This document shows, one piece after another, positions 36,012 to 44,658 of a stretch of 64,000 bases of DNA. Below the pieces are notes generated by a model that saw only the letters and a list, made by a program, of their open reading frames with translations, was not told where the DNA came from and did not search any database. Numbering within the stretch: the stretch's first letter is position 1; every line of letters starts with the position of its first letter. Origin of the DNA: Streptomyces celluloflavus (GTDB lineage Bacteria > Actinomycetota > Actinomycetes > Streptomycetales > Streptomycetaceae); the NCBI GenBank assembly GCA_000720995.1, contig JOEL01000027.1, positions 16,802 to 80,801 on the forward strand, given 5' to 3'. A program made the position numbers and the translations under genes.

Positions 36012-36944
36012 ATGGAAGCGCGACACCTGCGGTACGCGGTTGCTCTCGCCGAGCACGAACACTTCGGCCGGGCGGCCGGCGAGCTGGGCATCGCGCAGCC
36101 GCCGCTGTCCAAGCAGATCGCCGACCTGGAGCGCGAGGTCGGGGCCCGGCTGTTCGACCGCACACGTCAGGGGGTGTTCCCGACCGCCGCCGGCGAAGCG
36201 TTCCTCGCGCGGGCGCGCCGGGCGCTCGACGAGATCGCGGCGGCCACGGTCGACGCGGGCCGGGCCGCGCGCGGCGAGACGGGACGTCTGCGCCTCGGCT
36301 TCATCGCCTCGGCACTGCTCGACCCGCTGCCGGGCGTCCTGAGCCGGTTCGGCCGTGAACGGCCCGACGTGAGACTGGAACTGCACGAGATGGCAACCAG
36401 CCGCAGCAGCCCAGCTCTCGTCGCCGGGGAGCTGGACGTGGCCTTCACCCTCGGCCCCCCACGGGGTGCCGGAGCCGAGCATCTCGTGTCCGTCCCCGTC
36501 GGACACGACCACGTGATCGCCGTGGTGAGTACGGTGCACCCATTTGCGGGTCAACAGGCGGTAAGCGCCGATCAGTTGCGGCGACAGCCGCTGATCGTGT
36601 CGGCCGGCGAGGACGAGCCCGCTGTGGTCGCCGGACTGCGCACCCTGCTGGGCACGGACTCATCGGCTCTCGGCGGCGCGACCGCCGCGAGGGACGTGCA
36701 CACGATCATCGGCCTCGCCGCCTCGGGCGTGGGCGTCGGCCTGGGGCCGTCCCGTATGAGGGCGGTCCCGCGTCCGGGAGTGCGGTTCTGTGACGTGACC
36801 CCGCGCACGCCCCTGCCCGATCTCGTCCTGTCCTTCGCGGCCCGCGATCACTCCCCGGTGCTGCGCGCCTTCCTCGACACCATCCGGAAGAACTGCCCCG
36901 ACGTCGGTGCCGCGCTCAACGACCGGCTCCGGCACCACACTTGA
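36012..36944 (+). CDS. LysR-family transcriptional regulator
   Basis: The protein is 310 aa. N-terminal winged HTH (LRYAVALAEHEHFGRAAGEL, GIAQPPLSKQIADLE, RTRQGVFPTAAGEAF) and a C-terminal effector-binding domain of two alpha/beta lobes starting TGRLRLGFIASALL. ATG 36012 has GGGAGGG upstream. It is divergent from the hydrolase-MFS operon, the classical arrangement for a LysR regulator controlling its neighbour. The AT-rich gap (35940-35985) should hold the operator. Confidence 0.93.
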   Translation: MEARHLRYAVALAEHEHFGRAAGELGIAQPPLSKQIADLEREVGARLFDRTRQGVFPTAAGEAFLARARRALDEIAAATVDAGRAARGETGRLRLGFIASALLDPLPGVLSRFGRERPDVRLELHEMATSRSSPALVAGELDVAFTLGPPRGAGAEHLVSVPVGHDHVIAVVSTVHPFAGQQAVSADQLRRQPLIVSAGEDEPAVVAGLRTLLGTDSSALGGATAARDVHTIIGLAASGVGVGLGPSRMRAVPRPGVRFCDVTPRTPLPDLVLSFAARDHSPVLRAFLDTIRKNCPDVGAALNDRLRHHT

Positions 36945-37115
36945 TGCGGGCCGGCGTCCGGGGTGACGGCGGCGCCGCTCGGGAGCGGGCGGCAACAACG
37001 GTGCCGCTCGCTCCCACAGGTCATCAGGAACAAGATCAGCAGGCACCCCGGACACCCTGCCGATCGAGATCGCCAAGCGTAAGACCACAGCGCAACTCAT
37101 TCCGAAACGATCAGT
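36945..37115 (-). mobile_element. IS5-family end with truncated transposase N-terminus
   Basis: The inverted terminal sequence at 37091-37115 is followed on the minus strand by a GTG at 37046 and VPADLVPDDLWERAAPLLPP, then APERRRRHPGRRPA, the normal N-terminus of an IS5-type transposase. Similarity ends near 36945, right after the LysR stop. Only about 35 codons remain. The opposite end of the same kind lies at 33480-33504. Confidence 0.75.
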
Positions 37116-37352
37116 CAGTGGTCGGCGCCGCGGTGCGAGAAGCCACTTGGGCAGGGAAAACGCAACTTCGACAGGGCCCGTGGAGGCAGCTACCTTCACC
37201 TGGTCTTCGGCGATCGCCCACGGTCGCACCGGAGTTCCTTCCGTCTGAGCCACCCGCGACGGGGTGAGGTGGTCACGCCCCACCCCTCCCCGCCCCCGTG
37301 CGTAAGCCACCGAACCGGGTCCACACCAGGCACCCCCACCAGGGAGAGACGC

Positions 37353-37919
37353 ATGCCCCATCTCGCGCTGTACACATTCGGCATCCTGACGTCACCTGTC
37401 GCCGATCCCGCACCTCTCATAGGCGAGTTCTACGACATCGGTGCGGCCGTCTACCCGGAGATCAGTCGGCACCCCGGATACCTCGCGCATGCCGAGGCGG
37501 CAGACGCTGACCGGGGCGGGTTCTTCGAGGCGGACTGGGGCGCATGGGGAGAGTTCGCCGTACCGGCCTGGTACGACAAGGGCCGCACGGTGGAAACCAC
37601 CGCCCTGGCCGCGACCCTCTCCCTCTGGACCGACCTGCGCCCCGCCGTCGACGCCATCTACACCGGTGTGCACCGTACGGCGCTGACCAGGCGCTACGAC
37701 TGGTTCGAGCGGTCAGCGCACCCGAATTACGTGTGCTGGTGGGTCTCCGACGGCCTGATACCCACCTGGCGGGACGGGGTTTCCCGGCTGGAACACCTCC
37801 GCGACCACAACCCCGCGCCGCACGCCTTCACCTTCCACCACTCGTTCACCCCGGACGGAACTCCCGGCGGCGCGGTCACAGCAGGCCCTCCGCCCGGAGA
37901 TCCGTCACGTACTTGGTGA
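37353..37919 (+). CDS. DUF3291 family protein
   Basis: The protein is 188 aa. Recognisable segments are LALYTFGILTSPVADPAPLI, FYDIGAAVYPEISRHPGYLA, LSLWTDLRPAVDAIYTGVHR and YVCWWVSDGLIPTWRDGVSR; the paired Trp/His pattern is typical of DUF3291, related to the dimeric alpha/beta barrel (ABM/monooxygenase-like) fold. Enzymatic role unproven. ATG 37353 follows GGGAGAG at 6 nt. Its 3' end overlaps the convergent CAR gene by 44 bp. Confidence 0.75.
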   Translation: MPHLALYTFGILTSPVADPAPLIGEFYDIGAAVYPEISRHPGYLAHAEAADADRGGFFEADWGAWGEFAVPAWYDKGRTVETTALAATLSLWTDLRPAVDAIYTGVHRTALTRRYDWFERSAHPNYVCWWVSDGLIPTWRDGVSRLEHLRDHNPAPHAFTFHHSFTPDGTPGGAVTAGPPPGDPSRTW

Positions 37920-40900
37920 TCAGGTCCCGCGACAGACAAGGGATGTCGTTCTCCTCGTTGAAGGCGGCGGCCCGCACCGCCGCGCGGAACCGGTCCGCGG
38001 GCAGGGCGGAGCCGGGCAGGGGCTCCTGCGGCCTGGCGAAGGCGTGCAGCAGCGGAAGCAGCGAATGCTGCCGCCGGCCGTCGGGCAGACCGCGCAGGGC
38101 GGTCTCGAAGCGGTGGAGCCACTCGTCGTAATCGTGGATGCGCGCCAGCGGGTGTCCGGCTGCCACCAGCCAGTCGACGAAGGTGTCGAGGGAGATGCCG
38201 TCCTCGTGCGGGTTCACGACGTTGAAGGTCCGGTACCCCTCCCGTGCGTCGTCGCCCAGCGAGGCGACGGCTCGCGCGGTGAAGTCCACGGGGAGTCCGT
38301 CGTAGTGCCCGCCACCCTCGCCGGTGCCCCGGGCGTAGAAACTGCCCGGGGCGATTCCCGTCGCCAGCAGGCTCAGCACGAGGCGGGTGAACACGTCGGG
38401 GATGTTCAGCTGGCCGCGGTAGCGGGGGTGCGCGAGGATCAGGTTCGAGCGGAACACGGCGACCGGCAGGCCGAACCTGTCGTGCGCCTCGCGCAGCAGC
38501 ACTTCGCCCGCCCACTTGCCGGCCGCGTAGCCGTCGGCGTAGCCGCTGTCGAGGTCGCGCGTCGCGCAGGCCGTGCGGATGTCCGCCGTCTCGTCGGCCG
38601 CGGCCTCGTACCCGAAGACGACGGCGACCGTCGACAGGAAGGTGAACTGCTTGACCCGGGAGGTGACCGCGAGCCTGATCAGTTCGGCCGTACCCAGCAC
38701 GTTGGGGCCGAAGAGCTGGTCGTACGGCAGGACGTGGTTGACGAGTGCCGCCGGGTGAACGATCAGGTCCACGGTGTCGGCCAGTCGCTGCCAGGTCTCC
38801 TCGCCGAGCCCGAGGCCGGTCTCCCCTACGTCGCCGGCGACCACCTCCAGGTGCTCGGCGGCCAGGTCGTGGTAGCGCCGGAGGAGTCCGGGGTCGCCGC
38901 TGTCGAAGGCCGCGTCGAGCCGTGTCCGGGCCAGCTCGTCGGTGCCGCCACGGACCAGACACACCAGCGTGCCGCCGCGCTCCGCGACGCGCTCCAGCCA
39001 TTCGAGGCAGAGGAAGCGGCCCAGGTAGCCGTTGGCGCCGGTCAGCAGGACGGTCCGGGCCTGGGGCAGTGGATCGGCGGGCCGGTCGGCCTGCGCCAAG
39101 GGCTCCGTGTCGAAGAACGCGTTGAGCGTCAGGTCGCCCGCCACGAGCCGCGTCGCACCCGGGCCGTGGACACTCTCGGCGGTCGGGCGCCGGTGTCCCG
39201 ACGCGAGGGCCTTCTCGATGTGATCGGCCACCTGCTGGAGCGTGTTGACCGGGTTGATGACGACGTCGACGGGGACATCGACGTCGTAGATCTCCTTCAG
39301 CAGCTGGGAGAACGACAGCGCGGAGAGGCTGTCACCGCCGAGTTCGAGGAAGCGTGTGCCGGGCATCAGGTCGCCCTGCCGGTGTCCGAGAAGCGCTCGG
39401 GCGGCCCGGCACACGGTCTCCCCCACCGGCCGGGACGGGCCGGCCTGGCGCAGTGCCCGGAGTTCGTCGGTCTCGCGCTCGGTCAGCTCGGTGTACAGCG
39501 CTTCGAGGCGCTCGCCGTAGTGCTTCGTCAGCGCGGTGCGCAGCAGCTTGCGCACTCCGGAGAGCAACCCGTTCCGCTGGCTGAACGGCTCGGTCTCGAT
39601 GAGGAAGTCCCGTGGGATCTCATAGGAGTTGAGTCCCGCCTCGGTGGCGAGGAGTTGCAGGGACTCGCGCAGGGCCGGCCCGAGGAGCCGGGTGTCCCCG
39701 CCGACGCGGTCGAGTGCGTCCTGGGTGGGCACGATGACCGCGAGCAGGTAGGCGCGGGCGCTGTTGCCGTACACGAAGATCTGCCGGACGACCGGGCTGC
39801 CGGTGAAGAGGGCCTCCAGACGGGAGACGGCCACGAACTCGCCCTGTGACAGCTTGAGGACGTGGGAACGGCGGTCGACGTACACCAGCTCGTCGGGACC
39901 GGTCCGGGCCATGATGTCGCCCGTGTGGTAGAAACCGTCCTCGTCGAAGACCTGGGCGGTGGCATCCGGTCGCCGGAAGTAGCCGGGGACGAGCCGGTCG
40001 GTCTTGATCAGCAGTTCGCCCCTGGGGTGCGGCGAGTCGGTGCGGAAGTATCCCAGTTCGGGCACGTCCGCCAGTTTGTGGTCGGTCACCGGCGGGCGCA
40101 GCAGCCGGCCGTCGAGCGAGACGACTCCGGCTTCCGTCGACCCGTACCCGTCGAGCATCCTGACCTGGAAGCAGCTCTCGACGAACGCCGACATCTCCGC
40201 GCTCAGCGGGGCCGAGGCGCTGACGGCCCACAGGAGGCGGCCGCCCAGGGTCTTCTCCCGCAGTTCTTCCTTCACGCGATCCGCCTGCTCGGCCGCATCG
40301 CCTCCCGCCGCGTTCCACCAGATCAACTCGCTCTGGTAGCGCTGGAAGAGCATGTCGCAGATGCGGGGCACCATGAGGAACTCGGTGGGGCGGACCAGGG
40401 AGAGGTCCTCGAAGAGGGTGGACAGGTCGCTCGACGCCACGAAGTAGGCGGTGCCCCCCTTGGCGAGCGTGCCGTACAGCGCGCCCCGGCCCATCACGTG
40501 GCTCAGGGGCAGATAGTTGAGCACGATGGACGGCCGGATCTCCTGGCCGGGCACGAAGTCGACCCAGAACCGCGTGACAAGGCGCTCGGTGTACATGGCG
40601 CCCTTGGGGGTGCCCGTACTCCCCGAGGTGTAGATCAGCGCGCTGAGCGCGTCGGCCGTCGACCCCTCTCGGCTGCGGGGAGCCGGTGGCAGGCTCCGTC
40701 CCCGCTCGATGCCGGCCGCCAGCGTGTCCAGGGTGACGCCTCGGCCCTGCGCCGCGAGCCGGTCGCGGGCGGAGTCCAGCTGCTCCCGGTGCGCGGTGAC
40801 CTCGGGGCGGTGGCCGAAGACGACGATCCGGACCGGCGACGGGGCATCCGCCGCGATCCGGAGCGCAACCTCCAGGTGCGCCATGTCCACCGCGAGCAGG

Positions 40901-41406
40901 CGCGGTCCGGTCTGCGCGACGATGGGGGCCAGCTGCTGCGCCGAGGCGCCGGCCTGGAGAGGGACGCTCACCGCAGCGGAGCGGACGCACGCCAGATCCA
41001 CCACGGTGTACTCGGCGCTCGGGTGACCGAGAACCGCGACGAAGTCACCCGGGCCCACGGCGTGGTCGGGGTGGTGGTGCCACTCGGCGGCCAGCGCGCC
41101 GACTCGTTCCCACAGTTCGCCGTAGGTGATCGTGTCGAACCGTGCCAGGAGGCGCAGCGTGGTGCGGCCCGTGACCGGGTCGGTGACCGGCTCCGTGGCA
41201 CGCTCGCCCAGGGCGGGGCGGTCCGCGTACGCCTCCATCACCGTGTCCACGAGGTCGGCGAGCGGTAGGCCCGGCCGCCGGATCGCCTCGGTGACGGCGT
41301 CCAGGGGCGCGGCGCCGCGGAACTGCGGGTCTGTCGCGTACAGGTGAGCGCTGCGCCGAGCGGTATATGCGTCGAACTCGTCGGTCGGGGGCTGCGAACC
41401 GGTCAT
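37876..41406 (-). CDS. car: Carboxylic acid reductase (A-T-R tridomain)
   Basis: Large multidomain enzyme, 1176 aa, the standard CAR length. It reduces carboxylic acids to aldehydes with ATP and NADPH. Domain order: adenylation domain (about 1-640; phosphate loop IYTSGSTGTPKGAMY near 255-270, then GYGSTEAG and YFRRPDATAQVFDEDGFYHT), thiolation domain with phosphopantetheine serine in FLELGGDSLSAL near residue 690, and an SDR-type reductase domain starting VLLTGANGYLGRF near 788 with the Y-x-x-x-K pair in YAAGKW near 961. It needs a PPTase for activation; none is in the window. ATG 41406 has GGAG 8 nt upstream. A GntR regulator lies upstream on the same strand. Confidence 0.95.
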   Translation of the reverse strand: MTGSQPPTDEFDAYTARRSAHLYATDPQFRGAAPLDAVTEAIRRPGLPLADLVDTVMEAYADRPALGERATEPVTDPVTGRTTLRLLARFDTITYGELWERVGALAAEWHHHPDHAVGPGDFVAVLGHPSAEYTVVDLACVRSAAVSVPLQAGASAQQLAPIVAQTGPRLLAVDMAHLEVALRIAADAPSPVRIVVFGHRPEVTAHREQLDSARDRLAAQGRGVTLDTLAAGIERGRSLPPAPRSREGSTADALSALIYTSGSTGTPKGAMYTERLVTRFWVDFVPGQEIRPSIVLNYLPLSHVMGRGALYGTLAKGGTAYFVASSDLSTLFEDLSLVRPTEFLMVPRICDMLFQRYQSELIWWNAAGGDAAEQADRVKEELREKTLGGRLLWAVSASAPLSAEMSAFVESCFQVRMLDGYGSTEAGVVSLDGRLLRPPVTDHKLADVPELGYFRTDSPHPRGELLIKTDRLVPGYFRRPDATAQVFDEDGFYHTGDIMARTGPDELVYVDRRSHVLKLSQGEFVAVSRLEALFTGSPVVRQIFVYGNSARAYLLAVIVPTQDALDRVGGDTRLLGPALRESLQLLATEAGLNSYEIPRDFLIETEPFSQRNGLLSGVRKLLRTALTKHYGERLEALYTELTERETDELRALRQAGPSRPVGETVCRAARALLGHRQGDLMPGTRFLELGGDSLSALSFSQLLKEIYDVDVPVDVVINPVNTLQQVADHIEKALASGHRRPTAESVHGPGATRLVAGDLTLNAFFDTEPLAQADRPADPLPQARTVLLTGANGYLGRFLCLEWLERVAERGGTLVCLVRGGTDELARTRLDAAFDSGDPGLLRRYHDLAAEHLEVVAGDVGETGLGLGEETWQRLADTVDLIVHPAALVNHVLPYDQLFGPNVLGTAELIRLAVTSRVKQFTFLSTVAVVFGYEAAADETADIRTACATRDLDSGYADGYAAGKWAGEVLLREAHDRFGLPVAVFRSNLILAHPRYRGQLNIPDVFTRLVLSLLATGIAPGSFYARGTGEGGGHYDGLPVDFTARAVASLGDDAREGYRTFNVVNPHEDGISLDTFVDWLVAAGHPLARIHDYDEWLHRFETALRGLPDGRRQHSLLPLLHAFARPQEPLPGSALPADRFRAAVRAAAFNEENDIPCLSRDLITKYVTDLRAEGLL

Positions 41407-41579
41407 GGGGTGTCTCCTTCGTGGCCTGGGAGGCCCGTTCATCCGAGGGAAATGCGCTTCTCGGGCAGGGGAGGACAGGGGACGGCGGCGCGGAGATCCC
41501 GGAGGAGGCCGCGGCCGTGACGCCCATGACGGTGACGTGGAGAGTACTGATGCCCGGGACGCGGTGCGCCCGCGGGACA

Positions 41580-41615
41580 TCGGGGATAACCGCGGACTCG
41601 GGGATAACCGCGGGC
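41580..41615 (-). repeat. 18-bp tandem repeat between the GntR and CAR genes
   Basis: Two copies of TCGGGGATAACCGCGGAC (41580-41597 and 41598-41615, two differences). They begin one base after the GntR stop and about 175 bp upstream of the CAR start; a possible operator pair for CAR. Confidence 0.7.
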
Positions 41616-42326
41616 TCACTCTCCCTCCGCCGCTCGTGGCGCCTCGGCCTCGTGGTCGCGGGTGAGCTGGACGATCGCGGCCGCCGCGTCGCGGGCGCCG
41701 CTCTCGTCCCGGGCCTCTATCGCGTCGACGAGTCGGGTGTGCAGGCGGGCATGCTCCTCGGCGCCGACGGCATCCCAGGGCAGGCCCTCCGGCGAGGCGG
41801 TGAGAGCCGTACCGAGGTGGTCGTACACCTCGATCAGGAGGTCGTTCCCGCTCGCCCGGACGACGGCCCGGTGGAACAGCGCGTCGACGCTCCCGGCCGC
41901 GGCCGTGTCCGCACCGGCGCAGGCCGCGTCGGCGTCGGCCAACAGCTCTCTCAGCTGGTGCAGTTGGTCCTCGCTGCGGCGCAGGGCGGCGGCCCCCGAG
42001 GCGTACTCCTCAAGGACGGTGCGCAGTTCGAGGACGTTGTCCCGCTGCGCGGAACTCGCGCGCCGCACCATGACGGACTGGAGCTCACTGGACGCCCGGA
42101 CGTAGGTGCCGTCCCCGATACGGGCTTCCAGCAGTCCCAGGTGCACGAGCGCGCCGAGTGCCTCCCGCAGCGTGCTGCGCCCCACCCCGAGCTCCTCCAT
42201 GAGGGTCTGCTCCGGCGGGATCCGTGTTCCCACCGGCCACCCGCCGGCCTCGATGTGCGCGCGGAGGCTGGTCACGAGCTGCGAGGACAGGCTTGCCGAC
42301 CTGCGCGGTGTGCTGATGCGCTTCAT
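41616..42326 (-). CDS. GntR/FadR-family regulator (FCD domain)
   Basis: The protein is about 236 aa. Winged HTH IPPEQTLMEELGVGRSTLRE and LGLLEARIGDGTYVR, then a helical FCD ligand domain with ELRTVLEEYASGAAALRRSE, DALFHRAVVRASGNDLL and EEHARLHTRLVDAIEARD, in which D-x-x-F-H and the later H are the usual metal/ligand positions. FCD regulators respond to carboxylates, which fits its position just upstream of the carboxylic acid reductase. Start ATG 42326 (MKRISTPRR) or 42356. Repeats AACGTCA just upstream may be its operator. Confidence 0.88.
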   Translation of the reverse strand: MKRISTPRRSASLSSQLVTSLRAHIEAGGWPVGTRIPPEQTLMEELGVGRSTLREALGALVHLGLLEARIGDGTYVRASSELQSVMVRRASSAQRDNVLELRTVLEEYASGAAALRRSEDQLHQLRELLADADAACAGADTAAAGSVDALFHRAVVRASGNDLLIEVYDHLGTALTASPEGLPWDAVGAEEHARLHTRLVDAIEARDESGARDAAAAIVQLTRDHEAEAPRAAEGE

Positions 42327-42344
42327 GGCCGGAGTGTACATACA

Positions 42345-42366
42345 AACGTCAGACATTTGAACGTCA
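42345..42366 (+). promoter_or_regulatory. Candidate operator of the GntR regulator
   Basis: AACGTCA occurs twice, at 42345-42351 and 42360-42366 (15-bp period), in an AT-rich stretch right at the alternative start codons of the regulator. It lies between the GntR and DUF418 genes, so autoregulation is the simplest reading. Confidence 0.45.
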
Positions 42367-42420
42367 TATGAGGCGGGGTGCGAGCGTCCCCGCCTCGTGC
42401 TGCCCTACAGGAACGCCTAC

Positions 42421-43620
42421 TCAGGCGCGGGGCCCGTAGGTCAGGCGGCGCAGGACGGTCTCGGCAGGGCCGGCCTGCTTGCGCCTGTCGAGCAGGCGGG
42501 CGAGCAGAACGGTCGCGAGCCAGACCGTCACGGCGATGATCAGGCCAGTCACCGTGGGGCTGTGGAAACGGTGGCCGAGACCGAGCGTGAAGGGCGCCAG
42601 AAGGATCAGCCAGGCCACCGACTGGAACAGGTAGCCCGACAAGGAGCGCCGCCCCAGGGCCGAGAGGGCGCCGACGACGGGGCCGGGCCGGGCGACCCGT
42701 ATGGCGATCAGGGCGAAGACGGCCACATAGCCCGGTCCGGCGAACATGCCGCTGACGCCGTGGAGTTGCATGATCAGCCCGGCGGTCGACTCGTCGACGT
42801 GCAGCCAGCCTGCGCCGACCAGGGCGGCCGGCAGACCTCCGGCGATGGCGACGCCGAGTCCGATGACAGCGGTCCACCTGAGCAGGGCCTTGTGGGTGGC
42901 GGGCGCTTCGAGGATGCGGCGGCGGGCGGCCCACACGCCCAGCCAGGTGATCATGATGAAGGGCAGGACGGTCAGCGTGTGCATCGGCCATTCGCCGAGG
43001 CGATCCAGCAGGGAGGCGACGTACCCGGGCGCGCCGAGGGAGTCGATGTGGCTCACCGGCAGCGGGGCCGCCCCGCCCGGACCTGCGAGGATGCGGCGCA
43101 CCACGATGCCGGAGAGGACGAGGGCCTCGACCGCCGACAGCACCCAGAGCGCCGGTGCGATGCGGTGGAACTTGTCGCCGCGGCGCAGCAGCAGAAGAGT
43201 TGTCACGATCCCGACGAGCCCGTAGGCACCGAGAAAGTCGCCGTAGTAGAGCAGGGCGGCGTGCAGGAACCCGAAGACGACAAGCCAGAGGTTGCGGTGC
43301 ATCAGCACCGAGCGGACCTGCTTCGGTGTGGCCCCGAACTCATCTTGTCGGCGGGCGAGTTGGACGATTCCGTAGCCGAACATCACGGCGAAGACCGGGT
43401 AGCCACGGGCGTGGACGAGCGTTAAGAGCAGGAAGTTGAGGCCGCGGTCGGCACCTTCCGGTGCGGTGTCGAGACCGGGTTCGCCGGCGAAGACGACTCC
43501 GGCGACGTTGGCCAGCGCGATGATCAGCAGCATCGCTCCCCGGGCCAGGTCCGGTGCGAGGGCGCGTTCGGCACGACGCACCGGCCCTCTCGATGTCCGC
43601 GCTGCGGTGTCCACGTTCAT
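42421..43620 (-). CDS. DUF418 (YeiB-like) membrane protein
   Basis: The protein is 399 aa, polytopic with about nine to ten helices. Family segments: LAPDLARGAMLLIIALANVA (start), YPVFAVMFGYGIVQLARRQD, and the C-terminal DUF418 part LSALGRRSLSGYLFQSVAWL. Biochemical function is unsettled; the family is related to acyltransferase-like membrane proteins. It is divergent from a TetR gene, with a 113-bp gap holding a dyad, so TetR control is likely. Confidence 0.85.
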   Translation of the reverse strand: MNVDTAARTSRGPVRRAERALAPDLARGAMLLIIALANVAGVVFAGEPGLDTAPEGADRGLNFLLLTLVHARGYPVFAVMFGYGIVQLARRQDEFGATPKQVRSVLMHRNLWLVVFGFLHAALLYYGDFLGAYGLVGIVTTLLLLRRGDKFHRIAPALWVLSAVEALVLSGIVVRRILAGPGGAAPLPVSHIDSLGAPGYVASLLDRLGEWPMHTLTVLPFIMITWLGVWAARRRILEAPATHKALLRWTAVIGLGVAIAGGLPAALVGAGWLHVDESTAGLIMQLHGVSGMFAGPGYVAVFALIAIRVARPGPVVGALSALGRRSLSGYLFQSVAWLILLAPFTLGLGHRFHSPTVTGLIIAVTVWLATVLLARLLDRRKQAGPAETVLRRLTYGPRA

Positions 43621-43665
43621 GGTCGTCCTCCCCGTCGAGCTGCCAGGACTTAATTTCAGAGAGAA

Positions 43666-43682
43666 AGTATCACAGATATACT
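43666..43682 (+). promoter_or_regulatory. Dyad between the DUF418 and TetR genes
   Basis: AGTAT (43666-43670) and ATACT (43678-43682) form an inverted repeat in the only AT-rich stretch of this divergent gap. It is a probable TetR operator overlapping both promoters. Confidence 0.5.
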
Positions 43683-43733
43683 AATGCGGGTCTGGCATGA
43701 TGGCGTAAATTTTCGGAAGCGAACGAGGCCGCT

Positions 43734-44492
43734 ATGACCAGCGAGGACTTCATCCCGGCGCCGCTGCGCCGGCTCTGGGGAATCGCGGAGTCCTCACGTC
43801 TCGGACGGCCCGCGGCCCTCGACGTGACCCGGGTCGTCACCGCGGCGGTGCAGATCGCCGACCGCGACGGCCTCGGCGGGGTGACACTTCCCAAGGTCGC
43901 CAAGAGCCTCGGCGTCACGGGGATGTCGCTCTACCGGCACGTCGGATCCAAGGACGAACTGCTCACGCTCATGGCCGACTCCGCCCTGGGCACACCGCCG
44001 GACCTGGACGCCGACGACTGGCGCGATGGACTGCGCGACTGGGCTTTCGCGGAGCGCGCGGTGTACCTGCGCCGGCCGTGGCTGACGCGCGTGCCCGTCT
44101 CCGGACCGCCCTCCGGACCGCACCGGATCGCCTGGATGGAAGCCGCGCTGGCGGTCCTGTCCCCCACCCGCCTCGACTGGGCGCACAAGGTCGGCGTCCT
44201 GTCCCTCATCAGCGGCTATGTGGTCCAGTCGGTGCGGCTGTACGACGAACTCGCCGAGGGCAGGGCCGAAGGCCAGGGACAGGCCGACGCCGAGCGCGAC
44301 TACGGCCGCGCGCTGGCGCGACTCGTCCAGCCCGAACGCTTCCCCGAGACCGCCCGGCTCTTCGCCTCGCCCCTGTTCGAGGCGCCCCCGTCGGACACAC
44401 CCGACGCGACGATCGCCGACGCGGACTTCTCGCTCGGACTGGAGCTGATCCTCGATGGCGTCGCCGCGCGGATCGGGCGCTGCGGATCCTGA
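43734..44492 (+). CDS. TetR-family regulator with TetR_C-type ligand domain
   Basis: The protein is 252 aa. HTH region GLGGVTLPKVAKSLGVTGMS then LYRHVGSKDELLTLM; the L-Y-R-H-V pattern and the C-terminal domain (WRDGLRDWAFAERAVYLRRP) are those of tetracycline-repressor-like members that usually control a divergent membrane protein. Here the divergent gene is the DUF418 protein. ATG 43734. A bidirectional terminator follows. Confidence 0.9.
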   Translation: MTSEDFIPAPLRRLWGIAESSRLGRPAALDVTRVVTAAVQIADRDGLGGVTLPKVAKSLGVTGMSLYRHVGSKDELLTLMADSALGTPPDLDADDWRDGLRDWAFAERAVYLRRPWLTRVPVSGPPSGPHRIAWMEAALAVLSPTRLDWAHKVGVLSLISGYVVQSVRLYDELAEGRAEGQGQADAERDYGRALARLVQPERFPETARLFASPLFEAPPSDTPDATIADADFSLGLELILDGVAARIGRCGS

Positions 44493-44572
44493 CTCCGGTC
44501 CGGGGCAGCTGGGGGCTTCTGACGCCGCATCAGGGGCGGGTGGGTATCGAGTAGCGACAGTCCCAAACTCTC

Positions 44573-44618
44573 GCCCCCGATGGTCGAGCCTCTAGCGGCT
44601 TGACTATCGGGGGCTTTT
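44573..44618 (+). terminator. Bidirectional terminator
   Basis: GCCCCCGATGGTC (44573-44585) pairs with GACTATCGGGGGC (44602-44614) over 13 bp with one G-T pair, followed by TTTT. It lies between the convergent TetR and XRE/TPR genes. Confidence 0.85.
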
Positions 44619-44658
44619 CGCGTGCCCGTAACGGGCGAACTTGTTCACGCCCCCCAGG

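Noticed and set aside
38044-39849. 601-codon plus-strand frame opposite the CAR gene
   Set aside because: Antisense shadow of the conserved A-T-R reductase.
44565-44620. Hairpin between TetR and XRE/TPR as a tRNA remnant or att site
   Set aside because: Simple perfect stem with a T tract between convergent genes; a terminator explains it fully.
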